In this document: positions 1-7,731 of the stretch, one piece after another
Layout of the letters: every line of letters begins with the position of its first letter
Position numbering within the stretch: position 1 is the first letter of the stretch
Source: Betaproteobacteria bacterium
GTDB lineage: Bacteria > Pseudomonadota > Gammaproteobacteria > Burkholderiales > Burkholderiaceae_C
Assembly: GCA_016868355.1 (NCBI GenBank)
Contig: VGHB01000011.1
Location: forward strand, 24,298-88,297
Length of the DNA stretch: 64,000 bases
Reading direction: 5' to 3'
The notes under the pieces: model-generated
Databases searched by the model: none
What the model was told of the DNA's origin: nothing
The model's input: only the letters and a program-made list of their open reading frames with translations
Made by a program: the position numbers and the translations under genes

Positions 1-1
1 G

Positions 2-514
2 CATCTGTTGCTGGGCATCGCCTCCTACGGCTTGTTTGGGGCGGCTGTGATTCATGGCGTCATGCTGGATTCAGCCGAACGCGCGCTGCGCCGCAAACCC
101 GGCAGCGCTGGCGTCGGTGCGGGCGCTGCGCCCACTGCAGCCGGCGCCGCTACCCCATCGGCTGGAGGCGTCTTGGGCCACAGCTCAACGCTCTTTGGGC
201 TGCCGCTGATGCGCTTGGAGCGCTTGACCTTTCGATTCGTCGAGGCCGGCTTTGTGGTCCTCAGCCTGGCCCTGTTGATGGGATGGCTGGCCAGCGTCTT
301 GGGGCATGCCACTTGGCGTTGGGACCACAAAACCGTGTTTTCGCTCCTGGGCTGGACCACTTTAGCGGCGCTGATTACGGGGCGGCACATCAAGGGTTGG
401 CGCGGGCGGCGGGCCACACGGTGGCTGTATGCGGGGGCTGGCCTGCTGGTGTTGGCCTACATCGGCTCGCGATTTGTGGCCGAGGTGGTGCTCAACCGGA
501 TAACGCCGACGTGA
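2..514 (+). CDS. CcsA/YpjD-like cytochrome c assembly-type membrane protein, 5' end outside the window
   Basis: The reading frame is open from the first bases of the window, so the true start lies upstream; about 170 C-terminal residues are present. Four hydrophobic segments are visible. The stretch WDHKTVFSLLGW followed by a GRHIKGWRGRRATRW loop is typical of the integral-membrane CcsA/HemX/YpjD family, whose members handle heme or help cytochrome c maturation. An Ala/Gly/Pro-rich loop of about 25 residues near residue 40 is a local insertion. The stop codon overlaps the start of the next gene (TGATG), so the two are probably co-translated. Family assignment is good; the exact role of this protein is inferred. 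Confidence 0.75.
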   Translation, partial: HLLLGIASYGLFGAAVIHGVMLDSAERALRRKPGSAGVGAGAAPTAAGAATPSAGGVLGHSSTLFGLPLMRLERLTFRFVEAGFVVLSLALLMGWLASVLGHATWRWDHKTVFSLLGWTTLAALITGRHIKGWRGRRATRWLYAGAGLLVLAYIGSRFVAEVVLNRITPT

Positions 515-810
515 TGAAGTGGCTGCTCCTAGCGGCGGTGGTGGGCGCTGTGTTGTGGTTTTTGGGGCGCGGGCGTCGCGTGCCTGGCCCTGGCCAAGGT
601 CAGCCGCCTTCAAACCGCAGCGGGGCGGGTTCTGAGCCCGGCGAGGCTTCTACGGCGGCTGAGCCCGAGCCCATGGTGGCTTGCGCCCATTGCGGCTTGT
701 TGGTGCCGCGGTCGGATGCGTTGGCAGCGCCATCCAAGGCCGCACTTTCGGGCCCGCTGCTGCACTATTGCTGCGAAGAGCACCGACGTGCCGGTCCCCG
801 CCTACCCTGA
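514..810 (+). CDS. PP0621-type small membrane-anchored Cys-rich protein
   Basis: A 98-residue protein starting at an ATG that overlaps the previous stop. Residues 1-18 form one hydrophobic anchor, followed by a Pro/Gly-rich linker. The C-terminal part carries CAHCG and, about 30 residues on, YCCEEHRR, a four-cysteine pattern suggesting a small zinc-binding knuckle. This matches the PP0621 family that commonly follows a CcsA/YpjD gene in betaproteobacteria. Function is unknown. In relatives pilS/pilR often follow; here no such gene is recognisable and the nrd promoter comes next. Confidence 0.7.
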   Translation: MKWLLLAAVVGAVLWFLGRGRRVPGPGQGQPPSNRSGAGSEPGEASTAAEPEPMVACAHCGLLVPRSDALAAPSKAALSGPLLHYCCEEHRRAGPRLP

Positions 811-989
811 GTCAGGCCACTCTTGGGGCCAGCCCGCCGACTGGCACCAGGGTTGGTGGCACCACGCCCGTGCCTCGACTGGCAGGCCTTGGCGCAGGCG
901 CTGGGTGCGGTGTCACTTTGCAGCCCGGTCGCACTGGGTCGTAAGGGGCTATTCCGCGGTGCCGTAAACTGGGGATAACCATAAAACAG
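811..989. other. Gap between PP0621-type gene and nrd promoter; possible gene remnant, nothing firm
   Basis: No gene with a credible start is visible. Frame 2 is open to 967 and contains GWWHHAR, and frame 1 has a protein-like stretch ending at about 976 (LGRKGLFRGAVNWG), but neither has a start or a recognisable family. The compositional feel is coding, so this may be the decayed end of a lost gene. Confidence 0.3.
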
Positions 990-1005
990 ACACTAGGGAT
1001 AGTGT
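990..1005. promoter_or_regulatory. NrdR box 1
   Basis: The 16-bp dyad acactagggatagtgt matches the NrdR consensus acaCwAtATaTwGtgt except in its central bases. It ends one base before the -35 hexamer of the nrdA promoter and starts exactly 32 bp, about three helical turns, before a second box. This tandem arrangement is the known NrdR layout. Confidence 0.85.
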
Positions 1006-1006
1006 C

Positions 1007-1035
1007 TTGAGCAGACGTGGCCCACTAGATATAGT
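1007..1035 (+). promoter_or_regulatory. nrdA promoter (-35 TTGAGC, -10 TATAGT, 17-bp spacer)
   Basis: TTGAGC at 1007-1012 and TATAGT at 1030-1035 are separated by exactly 17 bp, a good sigma70-type promoter. The -10 lies inside NrdR box 2 and the -35 sits just after box 1, so NrdR bound to both would block RNA polymerase. The transcript would have a 5' leader of about 90 nt before the nrdA start. Confidence 0.75.
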
Positions 1036-1037
1036 GG
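1022..1037. promoter_or_regulatory. NrdR box 2
   Basis: The 16-bp dyad ccactagatatagtgg is close to the NrdR consensus, with the AT-rich centre intact. It overlaps the -10 hexamer of the nrdA promoter and lies 32 bp, start to start, from box 1. Confidence 0.85.
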
Positions 1038-1131
1038 GGGGCCCGTCCACCCTGAAGTACCGCCACAGCCTGAGCGCTGCGGTTCGTGCCCCACCAGGCC
1101 CACCGTAAACCACAAGAAAAGACCCCCGTAT

Positions 1132-4074
1132 ATGGAATCCACGACCCTCGGCGCTGCCTCAACACCCTTTAAGCCGTCTGCCGCTTCGGGGGGGTCTGCT
1201 GTGCCGTCTGCCGTGTCCAGTGCTGCCGCTTCGGTCTACCAGGGGTACCAAGTCATTCGCCGCAACGGAGCGGTGGTGTCCTTTGAGCCCAGCAAGATTG
1301 CCGTGGCACTGATGAAGGCCTTTCTGGCGGTGCACGGCACGCAAGGGGCGGCGTCGGCCAGCGTGCGCGAAACCGTCGAAGGCCTCACCGAGGCGGTGGT
1401 GCGGGCGCTGCTGCGCTCGCGCCCTGGAGGTGGGACATTTCACATTGAAGACGTGCAAGACCAGGTGGAATTGGGCCTCATGCGTGGCGGCCACCACGAG
1501 GTGGCGCGCGCCTACGTTTTGTACCGCGAGCGCCGCGCGCAGGAGCGTGCCAAGGCCGGGCACAAGCCCACTGCGGTGGCCTCTGGGCTGATGGTCACCG
1601 ATGCGGGCCAAAGAGTGCCGTTGAATGAAGCCCGCCTGCAGGCTTTGGTGGAGTCGGCCTGCGCGGAACTCGGTGCTGATGTTAAGGCCGAACCCATCCT
1701 TGCCGAGACCCGGCGCAACCTGTACGACGGGGTGCCCATTGATGAGGTCTACAAGGCCGCCATCTTGGCCTCGCGCACCTTGATAGAAAAAGAACCCGGT
1801 TACACACGAGCTACGGCTCGCCTGTTGCTGCACACCATCCGCAAGGAAATTGTGGGGCGCGAGCTCGTCCATGCTGAGATGGTCTCGGCCTACGCCGACT
1901 ACTTCCCACAGTTCATCCGCAAGGGTGTTGATGCTGAGCTGCTCGACGAAAAGCTGCTGCAGTTCGACTTGGCCAAGTTGGGCGCGGCACTCAAGGCAGA
2001 TCGCGACCTGCAGTTTGATTACCTCGGCCTGCAAACCCTGTACGACCGATACTTTCTGCACATCGAGGAAGCCCGCATCGAGATGCCTCAGGCTTTCTTT
2101 ATGCGCGTGGCTATGGGCTTGTCCTTGAATGAAATCGACCGCGAAGCTCGCGCCATCGAGTTCTACAACGTACTGTCCACCTTTGATTTCATGAGCAGCA
2201 CGCCCACGCTTTTCAACAGCGGGACTCGGCGCTCGCAACTGTCGTCCTGCTACCTCACCACAGTGGCCGATGACCTTGACGGCATCTACGAAGCCCTCAA
2301 AGAAAACGCCCTGTTGTCCAAGTTCGCGGGTGGCCTGGGCAACGACTGGACCAATGTGCGGGCTCTGGGGTCCTACATCAAGGGCACCAATGGCAAGAGC
2401 CAGGGTGTGGTGCCCTTCCTCAAGGTGGTCAACGACACCGCTGTGGCGGTCAACCAGGGCGGCAAGCGCAAGGGCGCGGTGTGTGCGTACCTGGAAACCT
2501 GGCACCTGGACATCGAAGAATTCCTGGAGTTGCGCAAGAACACCGGCGACGATCGTCGCCGCACCCACGACATGAACACCGCCAATTGGATCCCCGACCT
2601 GTTCATGAAGCGGGTGATCAAGGGGGGCGACTGGACGCTCTTCAGCCCCTCTGACTGCCCGGACCTTCACGACAAATTCGGTGAGGCTTTTGAAGAGGCG
2701 TATACCGCTTACGAGCGCAAGGCCGACAACGGTGAGATCAAGCTATACAAGCGCATGCCCGCCAAGGACCTGTGGCGCAAGATGCTGTCGATGCTGTTCG
2801 AGACCGGCCACCCCTGGATCACCTTCAAGGACGCCTGCAACGTGCGCTCACCCCAACAGCATGTGGGCATGGTGCACTCCTCCAACCTATGTACCGAGAT
2901 CACGCTCAACACCAACGAACACGAAATCGCGGTGTGCAACCTGGGCTCGGTCAATCTGTCGCAGCATCTTAAAGGCGATGGGCAGGGCGGTAAGGCCATT
3001 GACCATGACAAGCTCAAGAAGACGGTGTCGACGGCCATGCGGATGCTCGACAACGTGATCGACGTCAACTACTACGCAGTCAAGAAGGCGCGTGACTCCA
3101 ATCTGCGCCACCGTCCGGTGGGCCTGGGCGTGATGGGTTTTCAAGATGCGCTGTATCAGATGCGGCTGCCCTATGCGTCCAAAGAAGCGGTGGAGTTTGC
3201 CGACCGATCCATGGAAGCGCTGTGCTACTACGCCTACTGGGCTTCTACCGATTTGGCCGCCGAGCGGGGCCGCTACGCCAGTTACCGCGGATCGCTGTGG
3301 GACCGCGGTGTATTGCCCCTGGACTCGCTAACGCTTTTGTCCGAACAGCGTGGTGGCTTTGTGGAGGTGGATCTTTCGTCCACCATGAACTGGAGTGCCC
3401 TGCGCTCTCGCATCGCTGAGCACGGCATGCGCAACAGCAACTGCGTGGCTATTGCCCCCACGGCCACCATCTCCAACATTATCGGCGTGGATGCGTCGGT
3501 CGAACCCTGCTTTGGCAATCTGTCGGTCAAATCCAACCTCTCCGGCGAATTCACCGTCATCAACGAGTACCTCATCCGCGATCTCAAGCGCCTGGGACTG
3601 TGGGACGACGTGATGATCATGGACCTGAAGCACTTCAAGGGATCGCTGTGGCCCATCGACCGCGTGCCGGTGGAGCTCAAGCGCCTTTACGCCACGGCCT
3701 TCGAGGTAGAACCCGTGTGGCTGGTGGAGGCCGCCGCGCGCCGCCAGAAATGGATTGACCAAGCTCAGTCGCTCAACATCTACATGGCTGGCGCGTCTGG
3801 CAAGAAGCTTGATGAGACCTACAAGCTGGCCTGGGCGCGCGGCCTCAAGACCACCTACTATCTGCGTACCCAAAGCGCCACGCATGTGGAGATGAGCACC
3901 GTTACGCGCGGTGGTCAACTCAATGCAGTGCCCAGCAGCGGCAGCGTGGCCGGCGCAGCGCCCTCGGCCCTGGACGCTGCAGCGGCGCAGGCTCGCGCAC
4001 AACAAGACGCCACGCCGGCCACCGACATCAAGCTCTGCTCGATCGACGACCCGACCTGCGAAGCCTGTCAGTGA
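1132..4074 (+). CDS. nrdA: Ribonucleoside-diphosphate reductase, class Ia alpha subunit
   Basis: Cytosolic enzyme that reduces ribonucleoside diphosphates to deoxy forms together with NrdB; 980 residues. After a low-complexity Ala/Ser N-terminus of about 35 residues come an ATP cone (about 40-140, VIRRNGAVVSFEPSKI) and a second cone-like region (about 155-240), then the barrel. Key residues are present: the redox pair C373 (SSCYLT) and C602 (AVCNLGS), the radical cysteine C587 with E589 (NLCTEI), the tyrosine pair Y909-Y910 (TTYYLRTQ) and the mobile C-terminal cysteines C976 and C979 (CEACQ). Two cones suggest allosteric control by ATP/dATP. It is the first gene after the NrdR-box promoter and is followed by nrdB after a 131-bp gap with a hairpin. 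Confidence 0.97.
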   Translation: MESTTLGAASTPFKPSAASGGSAVPSAVSSAAASVYQGYQVIRRNGAVVSFEPSKIAVALMKAFLAVHGTQGAASASVRETVEGLTEAVVRALLRSRPGGGTFHIEDVQDQVELGLMRGGHHEVARAYVLYRERRAQERAKAGHKPTAVASGLMVTDAGQRVPLNEARLQALVESACAELGADVKAEPILAETRRNLYDGVPIDEVYKAAILASRTLIEKEPGYTRATARLLLHTIRKEIVGRELVHAEMVSAYADYFPQFIRKGVDAELLDEKLLQFDLAKLGAALKADRDLQFDYLGLQTLYDRYFLHIEEARIEMPQAFFMRVAMGLSLNEIDREARAIEFYNVLSTFDFMSSTPTLFNSGTRRSQLSSCYLTTVADDLDGIYEALKENALLSKFAGGLGNDWTNVRALGSYIKGTNGKSQGVVPFLKVVNDTAVAVNQGGKRKGAVCAYLETWHLDIEEFLELRKNTGDDRRRTHDMNTANWIPDLFMKRVIKGGDWTLFSPSDCPDLHDKFGEAFEEAYTAYERKADNGEIKLYKRMPAKDLWRKMLSMLFETGHPWITFKDACNVRSPQQHVGMVHSSNLCTEITLNTNEHEIAVCNLGSVNLSQHLKGDGQGGKAIDHDKLKKTVSTAMRMLDNVIDVNYYAVKKARDSNLRHRPVGLGVMGFQDALYQMRLPYASKEAVEFADRSMEALCYYAYWASTDLAAERGRYASYRGSLWDRGVLPLDSLTLLSEQRGGFVEVDLSSTMNWSALRSRIAEHGMRNSNCVAIAPTATISNIIGVDASVEPCFGNLSVKSNLSGEFTVINEYLIRDLKRLGLWDDVMIMDLKHFKGSLWPIDRVPVELKRLYATAFEVEPVWLVEAAARRQKWIDQAQSLNIYMAGASGKKLDETYKLAWARGLKTTYYLRTQSATHVEMSTVTRGGQLNAVPSSGSVAGAAPSALDAAAAQARAQQDATPATDIKLCSIDDPTCEACQ

Positions 4075-4118
4075 TTCAGCCCGAATCCCCGCATATCAAA
4101 GGGCAATTCGATGTTTGA

Positions 4119-4165
4119 TCACAACACGAAGCACGCCAAAGAGACGGAAGTGCTTGGTGTTGTGA
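4119..4165 (+). other. Long hairpin in the nrdA-nrdB intergenic region
   Basis: Arms 4119-4134 and 4150-4165 pair over 16 positions with one mismatch (g4128/g4156) around a 15-nt loop. No T-run follows, so it is not a classical terminator. It may set the nrdA:nrdB ratio by RNA processing, stability or attenuation; that role is inference. Confidence 0.7.
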
Positions 4166-4205
4166 CAGAACGCTCTGATAATTAGAAGTGTTAAGGAATG
4201 CAGCA

Positions 4206-5486
4206 ATGCTGGTTTGGGAAGACGACTCTCGTACCCACAACACCACCGCCCGTGTGGTGTCTACTCCCGACTCCGCCGTCGGCATCCACCATGCGGTGCA
4301 AGCCGCACCAGCGCCTTCCCTTGTGTCCGCTGATGCGGACCAGGCCGCAGTCTCTAGCGCCCCTTTGCACCGCGCTCAGTCGGCCGCTTTCGCTGCACCG
4401 GCTGTGATGCCGTTGAAGGAATTGGCGGCTGCCCTGCCCTCTGCAGCCGCAACTGAAGCTACCGCCGAGCGCCGAGTCAATGCGGCCGACAAGCGCATCA
4501 TCAACGGCCAGACCGATGTCAACCAGTTGGTGCCCTTCAAGTACAAGTGGGCTTGGGAAAAGTATCTGGCCACCTGCGCCAACCACTGGATGCCGCAAGA
4601 GATCAATATGTCCCGCGACATCGCCCTGTGGAAAGACCCTTACGGCTTGACCGAAGACGAGCGGCGGATCATCAAGCGTAATCTGGGCTTTTTCGTCACC
4701 GCCGATTCCTTGGCCGCCAATAACATCACGCTGGGCACGTACCGCCACATTACTGCGCCTGAGTGCCGGCAGTTTCTCTTGCGCCAGGCTTTCGAAGAGG
4801 CCATCCACACACACGCCTACCAGTACATCGTGGAGTCGCTGGGGCTGGATGAAAGCGAAATCTTCAATGCCTACCACGAGGTGTCTTCGATTCGGGACAA
4901 GGACGAATTCCTGATCCCCTTCATCGATGCCATCATGGACCCCAACTTCAAAACGGGTACCCTCCAGGCCGACCAGACCCTGCTCAAGAGCCTGATCGTC
5001 TTCGCCTGCTTGATGGAAGGCCTGTTCTTCTATGTAGGTTTCACCCAAATTTTGGCGCTGGGCCGCCAGAACAAGATGACCGGTGCTGCCGAGCAGTACC
5101 AGTACATCCTGCGCGATGAGTCGATGCATTGCAATTTCGGCATCGACCTCATCAATGCCATCAAGATGGAGAATCCGCATTTGTGGACGGCTGAATTCAA
5201 GGCTGAGATCTGCACCCTGTTCATGAAGGCGGTGGAACTCGAGTACCGCTATGCCGAAGACACCATGCCGCGCGGCGTCTTGGGCCTCAATGCTTCTATG
5301 TTCAAAGGCTATTTGCGTTACATCGCCAACCGGCGCGCCACCCAGATCGGCCTGGAGGAACTCTTCCCCAATGAAGAGAACCCCTTCCCCTGGATGAGCG
5401 AAATGATCGACCTGAAGAAGGAGCGCAACTTTTTCGAAACCCGCGTCATCGAGTACCAAACCGGTGGCGCACTGAGTTGGGACTGA
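4206..5486 (+). CDS. nrdB: Ribonucleoside-diphosphate reductase, class Ia beta subunit
   Basis: Holds the di-iron tyrosyl radical that NrdA uses; 426 residues. The ATG at 4206 was chosen because AAGGA lies 8 nt upstream; a start at 4188 is possible but has no ribosome site. The first 90 or so residues are an Ala/Pro/Ser-rich extension before the conserved core ([14 protein letters not shown]). Metal ligands include D167 (TADSL), E198 and H201, and the radical tyrosine is kept at Y205 (EAIHTHAY), so this is a standard tyrosyl-radical enzyme rather than the Phe-containing class Ic form. [13 protein letters not shown] and the C-terminal GGALSWD also fit the family. Confidence 0.96.
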   Translation: MLVWEDDSRTHNTTARVVSTPDSAVGIHHAVQAAPAPSLVSADADQAAVSSAPLHRAQSAAFAAPAVMPLKELAAALPSAAATEATAERRVNAADKRIINGQTDVNQLVPFKYKWAWEKYLATCANHWMPQEINMSRDIALWKDPYGLTEDERRIIKRNLGFFVTADSLAANNITLGTYRHITAPECRQFLLRQAFEEAIHTHAYQYIVESLGLDESEIFNAYHEVSSIRDKDEFLIPFIDAIMDPNFKTGTLQADQTLLKSLIVFACLMEGLFFYVGFTQILALGRQNKMTGAAEQYQYILRDESMHCNFGIDLINAIKMENPHLWTAEFKAEICTLFMKAVELEYRYAEDTMPRGVLGLNASMFKGYLRYIANRRATQIGLEELFPNEENPFPWMSEMIDLKKERNFFETRVIEYQTGGALSWD

Positions 5487-5618
5487 ACGTAGGCTGATCC
5501 ACGCCCCTAGGGCGCAGTTCTGTGCTTGGTCTCATCTGGTCCGGCCTGATTGGCGAGTCTTCCGCAGAGAAGACAACTGATCAAGCTTAACGAATTCATG
5601 GTATCGCTGAGTCGGTGG

Positions 5619-5637
5619 TTCAGCCTTTCGGGCTGAA
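5619..5637 (+). other. Small perfect hairpin downstream of nrdB
   Basis: ttcagcc (5619-5625) pairs with ggctgaa (5631-5637) around a 5-nt loop. There is no T-tract. It may be a weak or Rho-assisted 3' end for nrdAB. The rest of 5487-5665 shows nothing else recognisable. Confidence 0.4.
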
Positions 5638-5665
5638 GACAACCGCAACGAGGTGGGCCATGAAT

Positions 5666-5691
5666 CGCCGTGCATGAGCTCGTGCACGGCG
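5666..5691 (+). other. Hairpin in the leader of the histone-like gene
   Basis: cgccgtgca (5666-5674) pairs perfectly with tgcacggcg (5683-5691) around an 8-nt loop. It lies 29 nt before the ATG and leaves the ribosome site (aaggag) free. It may stabilise the mRNA of this probably abundant protein; that is inference. Confidence 0.55.
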
Positions 5692-5720
5692 CTCTTTGCA
5701 ACTTGATCAAGGAGATCACA

Positions 5721-6155
5721 ATGGCAACTGCGAAAAAAGCCCCGGCCAAGAAGGCCGCTGTGAAGAAGTCCGCCGCCAAGAAGGCCCCGGCCAAGAAGGT
5801 AGCGGCGAAGAAGGCCCCGGCTAAGAAGGCTGCGGCCAAGAAGCCGGCTGCGAAGAAGGCCGCCAAGAAGCCGGCTGCGAAGAAGGCCGCCAAGAAGCCG
5901 GCTGCGAAGAAGAAGGCCGCCAAGAAGCCGGCTGCGAAGAAGAAGGCAGCCAAGAAGGCCGCCAAGAAGCCGGCTGCGAAAAAGGCCGCCAAGAAGCCAG
6001 CTGCGAAGAAGGCCGCCAAGAAGCCTGCTGCGAAGAAGGCCGCCAAGAAGCCCGCTGCCAAGAAGGCTGCCCCTGCTGCCCCTGCTGCCCCTGCTGCCAA
6101 AACGGCCCTGAGCCCTGCGGCTGCTTGGCCCTTCCCCACCGGCAACAGGCCCTAA
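5721..6155 (+). CDS. Histone H1-like lysine/alanine-repeat DNA-binding protein
   Basis: A 144-residue, extremely basic protein built almost entirely of Lys-Lys-Ala-Ala and Lys-Lys-Pro-Ala-Ala units, with no globular domain. It ends with an Ala/Pro hinge and the tail [16 protein letters not shown], which resembles the tail of betaproteobacterial histone H1-like proteins. Such proteins bind DNA and help compact the nucleoid. The ATG has a strong site (aaggagatcaca). At DNA level a 27-bp unit coding KKAAKKPAA recurs about six times, with 3-bp variants, so length variation between strains is likely. It is monocistronic, ended by a strong terminator. Reverse-strand ORFs across the repeats are artefacts. 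Confidence 0.9.
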   Translation: MATAKKAPAKKAAVKKSAAKKAPAKKVAAKKAPAKKAAAKKPAAKKAAKKPAAKKAAKKPAAKKKAAKKPAAKKKAAKKAAKKPAAKKAAKKPAAKKAAKKPAAKKAAKKPAAKKAAPAAPAAPAAKTALSPAAAWPFPTGNRP

Positions 6156-6215
6156 AGGAAGTGCCAGCACACAGCCCCAAGCCTGGCTTGGGACTGGTGG
6201 CAGACAGCTTGAGAG

Positions 6216-6237
6216 CCCGGCTTCGGCCGGGTTTTTT
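6216..6237 (+). terminator. Intrinsic terminator of the histone-like gene
   Basis: cccggc (6216-6221), loop ttcg, gccggg (6226-6231), then six T residues (6232-6237): a textbook intrinsic terminator with a stable tetraloop. It overlaps the stop codon of the convergent HNH gene. Confidence 0.92.
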
Positions 6238-6796
6238 ATTGCCCGCGCAGTCGGCTGTTACGGGGCACGCCGGCCAGCAAGAACTCCATCTGGTCGGCCA
6301 AGATGCGCCGCCCGCGCAGAATCATGTCCTCATGCAGGCTGGGCACATAGGGCACGTACCGGGGGTACATGCCGGCCTCTTCGGGCAAGCGGTTGCCTTT
6401 TCGTCCGTTGCAGGAGCGGCAGGCGGTGATGCAGTTCATCCAGCTGTCTAGTCCCCCACGCGACGTGGGCACGATATGTTCGCGCGTCAGTTCGTCCGTG
6501 TGGAAGTGTGCGCCGCAGTAGGCGCACAGCTGGCGGTCCCGGGCAAACAGTTTGGGGTTGCTCAGGGCTGGGATTTGGCGCCAAGCCCGTGACGGAATGG
6601 CGCCGCGCACCGCGATAATCGGGTGCAGCTCGATGAGGCTTTGCAGCCCCGAAAGCCGTTGCGTTCCCCCGCGCAGCACCCGAAAGGGGTCGCCCAGGCT
6701 CCAAGCCACGGCGTCGGTTGCGTAAAGCACGGCCGCTTCGCGCACGCTCATCCAGGCCTGCGGTCGGCCTGAGCAATCCAATTGGAGAACATCCAT
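6236..6796 (-). CDS. HNH endonuclease family protein
   Basis: A 186-residue protein with an HNH nuclease fold in its middle: C91-x2-C94, then [12 protein letters not shown] with H107, then C126-x2-C129 and NGRKGNR. The two CxxC pairs form the usual structural zinc site and the His/Asn residues the nuclease centre. The N-terminal 80 residues ([16 protein letters not shown]) match a stand-alone HNH family widespread in betaproteobacteria as a single housekeeping-like gene. No restriction, phage or toxin partner is nearby. The substrate is not known. It converges on the histone-like gene and its stop lies inside that gene's terminator. Confidence 0.85.
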   Translation of the reverse strand: MDVLQLDCSGRPQAWMSVREAAVLYATDAVAWSLGDPFRVLRGGTQRLSGLQSLIELHPIIAVRGAIPSRAWRQIPALSNPKLFARDRQLCAYCGAHFHTDELTREHIVPTSRGGLDSWMNCITACRSCNGRKGNRLPEEAGMYPRYVPYVPSLHEDMILRGRRILADQMEFLLAGVPRNSRLRGQ

Positions 6797-6921
6797 GAGT
6801 CCACCCTTTGGAACTCGAGGGTAGCACAGGGTGTGGGCCTCAAGCGTTCAGACCCGCCCCGCTGGACCCCTGAGGTTTTCCAGCTCTGAGCATCGACCCT
6901 TCACAAAAGGGTCAGGCAAAA

Positions 6922-6941
6922 AATAGTACGATCGTTCGTTT
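6922..6941. promoter_or_regulatory. Candidate TetR-family operator
   Basis: A perfect 8-bp palindrome acgatcgt (6928-6935) sits in a larger imperfect dyad centred between 6931 and 6932, 14 bp before the first possible start of the TetR gene. Position and symmetry fit autoregulation. No second copy is convincing before the acyl-CoA dehydrogenase. Confidence 0.5.
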
Positions 6942-6954
6942 ATTTTTTGTGCGT

Positions 6955-7656
6955 ATGAATACACGCGAACCGCTTATCAGCTCTAGGCCTGTGCGTGGCG
7001 AAAAAGCCGAAGGGCCGGTGCAGCACAAGGGACAGCAAACTCGCTCGGCCATCCTGGAGGCAGCTCTGGGCCTAGCCTCGCACATAGGCTTGGAGGGCCT
7101 GTCCATTGGGGCCCTGGCCGAGATGACCGGGATGAGCAAATCCGGTGTCTTTGCGCACTTCGGTTCGCGCGAGGAACTACAGATCTCAGTTATCCGCGAG
7201 TACCACAGAAAGTTTGAAGAAGAGGTGTTTTACCCCTCCATCCGCGGTCCGCGAGGCCTACCTCGGCTGCGGGCGCTGTTCGAGCGTTGGGTCAAGCGGG
7301 TCTCGGTTGAATTGGACTCGGGCTGTATCTACATCAGCGGTGCAGTCGAGTTCGACGACCGACCGGGCCCGGTGCGTGATGCCTTGGCCAATATGGTGCT
7401 GGCATGGCACCAAGCGCTGCAGCGGGCTATACGCTTGGCTATCGAGTTCGGCCACCTCGCGCCCGATACCGATGCCGGGCAGATTCTCTTTGAACTGCAC
7501 GGCTTGATCTTGGCCTTGCACCACGACGCACGCTTCTTGCGCCACCCGGGTGCGCTGGAGCGGGCACAAGCAGGCTTTGTGCGCATCATCACGCCATGCC
7601 TAACCGATGAAGGGCAGCGGCGCTTGCACAAACGCCCCAGGGCGATGGAGCGCTGA
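6955..7656 (+). CDS. TetR/AcrR-family regulator, probably of the adjacent fatty-acid operon
   Basis: A 233-residue regulator counted from the ATG at 6955; a GTG at 6949 adds two residues. The DNA-binding domain spans about residues 25-75, with the helix-turn-helix in GLSIGALAEMTGMSKSGVF and the conserved AHFGSREEL. The C-terminal part is a ligand domain. There is no clear ribosome site, so the transcript may be leaderless. A palindrome just upstream suggests autoregulation. The acyl-CoA dehydrogenase starts 75 bp later in the same direction, so control of beta-oxidation in response to an acyl-CoA is likely but inferred. Confidence 0.85.
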   Translation: MNTREPLISSRPVRGEKAEGPVQHKGQQTRSAILEAALGLASHIGLEGLSIGALAEMTGMSKSGVFAHFGSREELQISVIREYHRKFEEEVFYPSIRGPRGLPRLRALFERWVKRVSVELDSGCIYISGAVEFDDRPGPVRDALANMVLAWHQALQRAIRLAIEFGHLAPDTDAGQILFELHGLILALHHDARFLRHPGALERAQAGFVRIITPCLTDEGQRRLHKRPRAMER

Positions 7657-7731
7657 CACGACCCCCTCTGCCGCGGTCAACACCCGCGCAGAACACACGA
7701 TTGAATGACAGGTAAACAGGAGTAACTAGAA

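Noticed and set aside
4206..5486. Chlamydia-like class Ic NrdB lacking the radical tyrosine
   Set aside because: Y205 is present at the expected place seven residues after the metal-ligand glutamate E198.
5507..6180. Three long reverse-strand frames rich in Ala, Leu, Arg or Ser across the histone-like gene
   Set aside because: They are mirror products of the AAG/GCC repeat of the real gene; no ribosome sites and no family resemblance.
6236..6796. HNH protein as part of a defence or restriction system
   Set aside because: No methylase, helicase or other defence gene is adjacent; the stand-alone context matches a common housekeeping-like family.
6895..6913. Hairpin gaccctt/aagggtc before the TetR gene as a terminator
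   Set aside because: It is followed by A residues on the plus strand, and on the minus strand the T-run precedes the stem, so it cannot be an intrinsic terminator.
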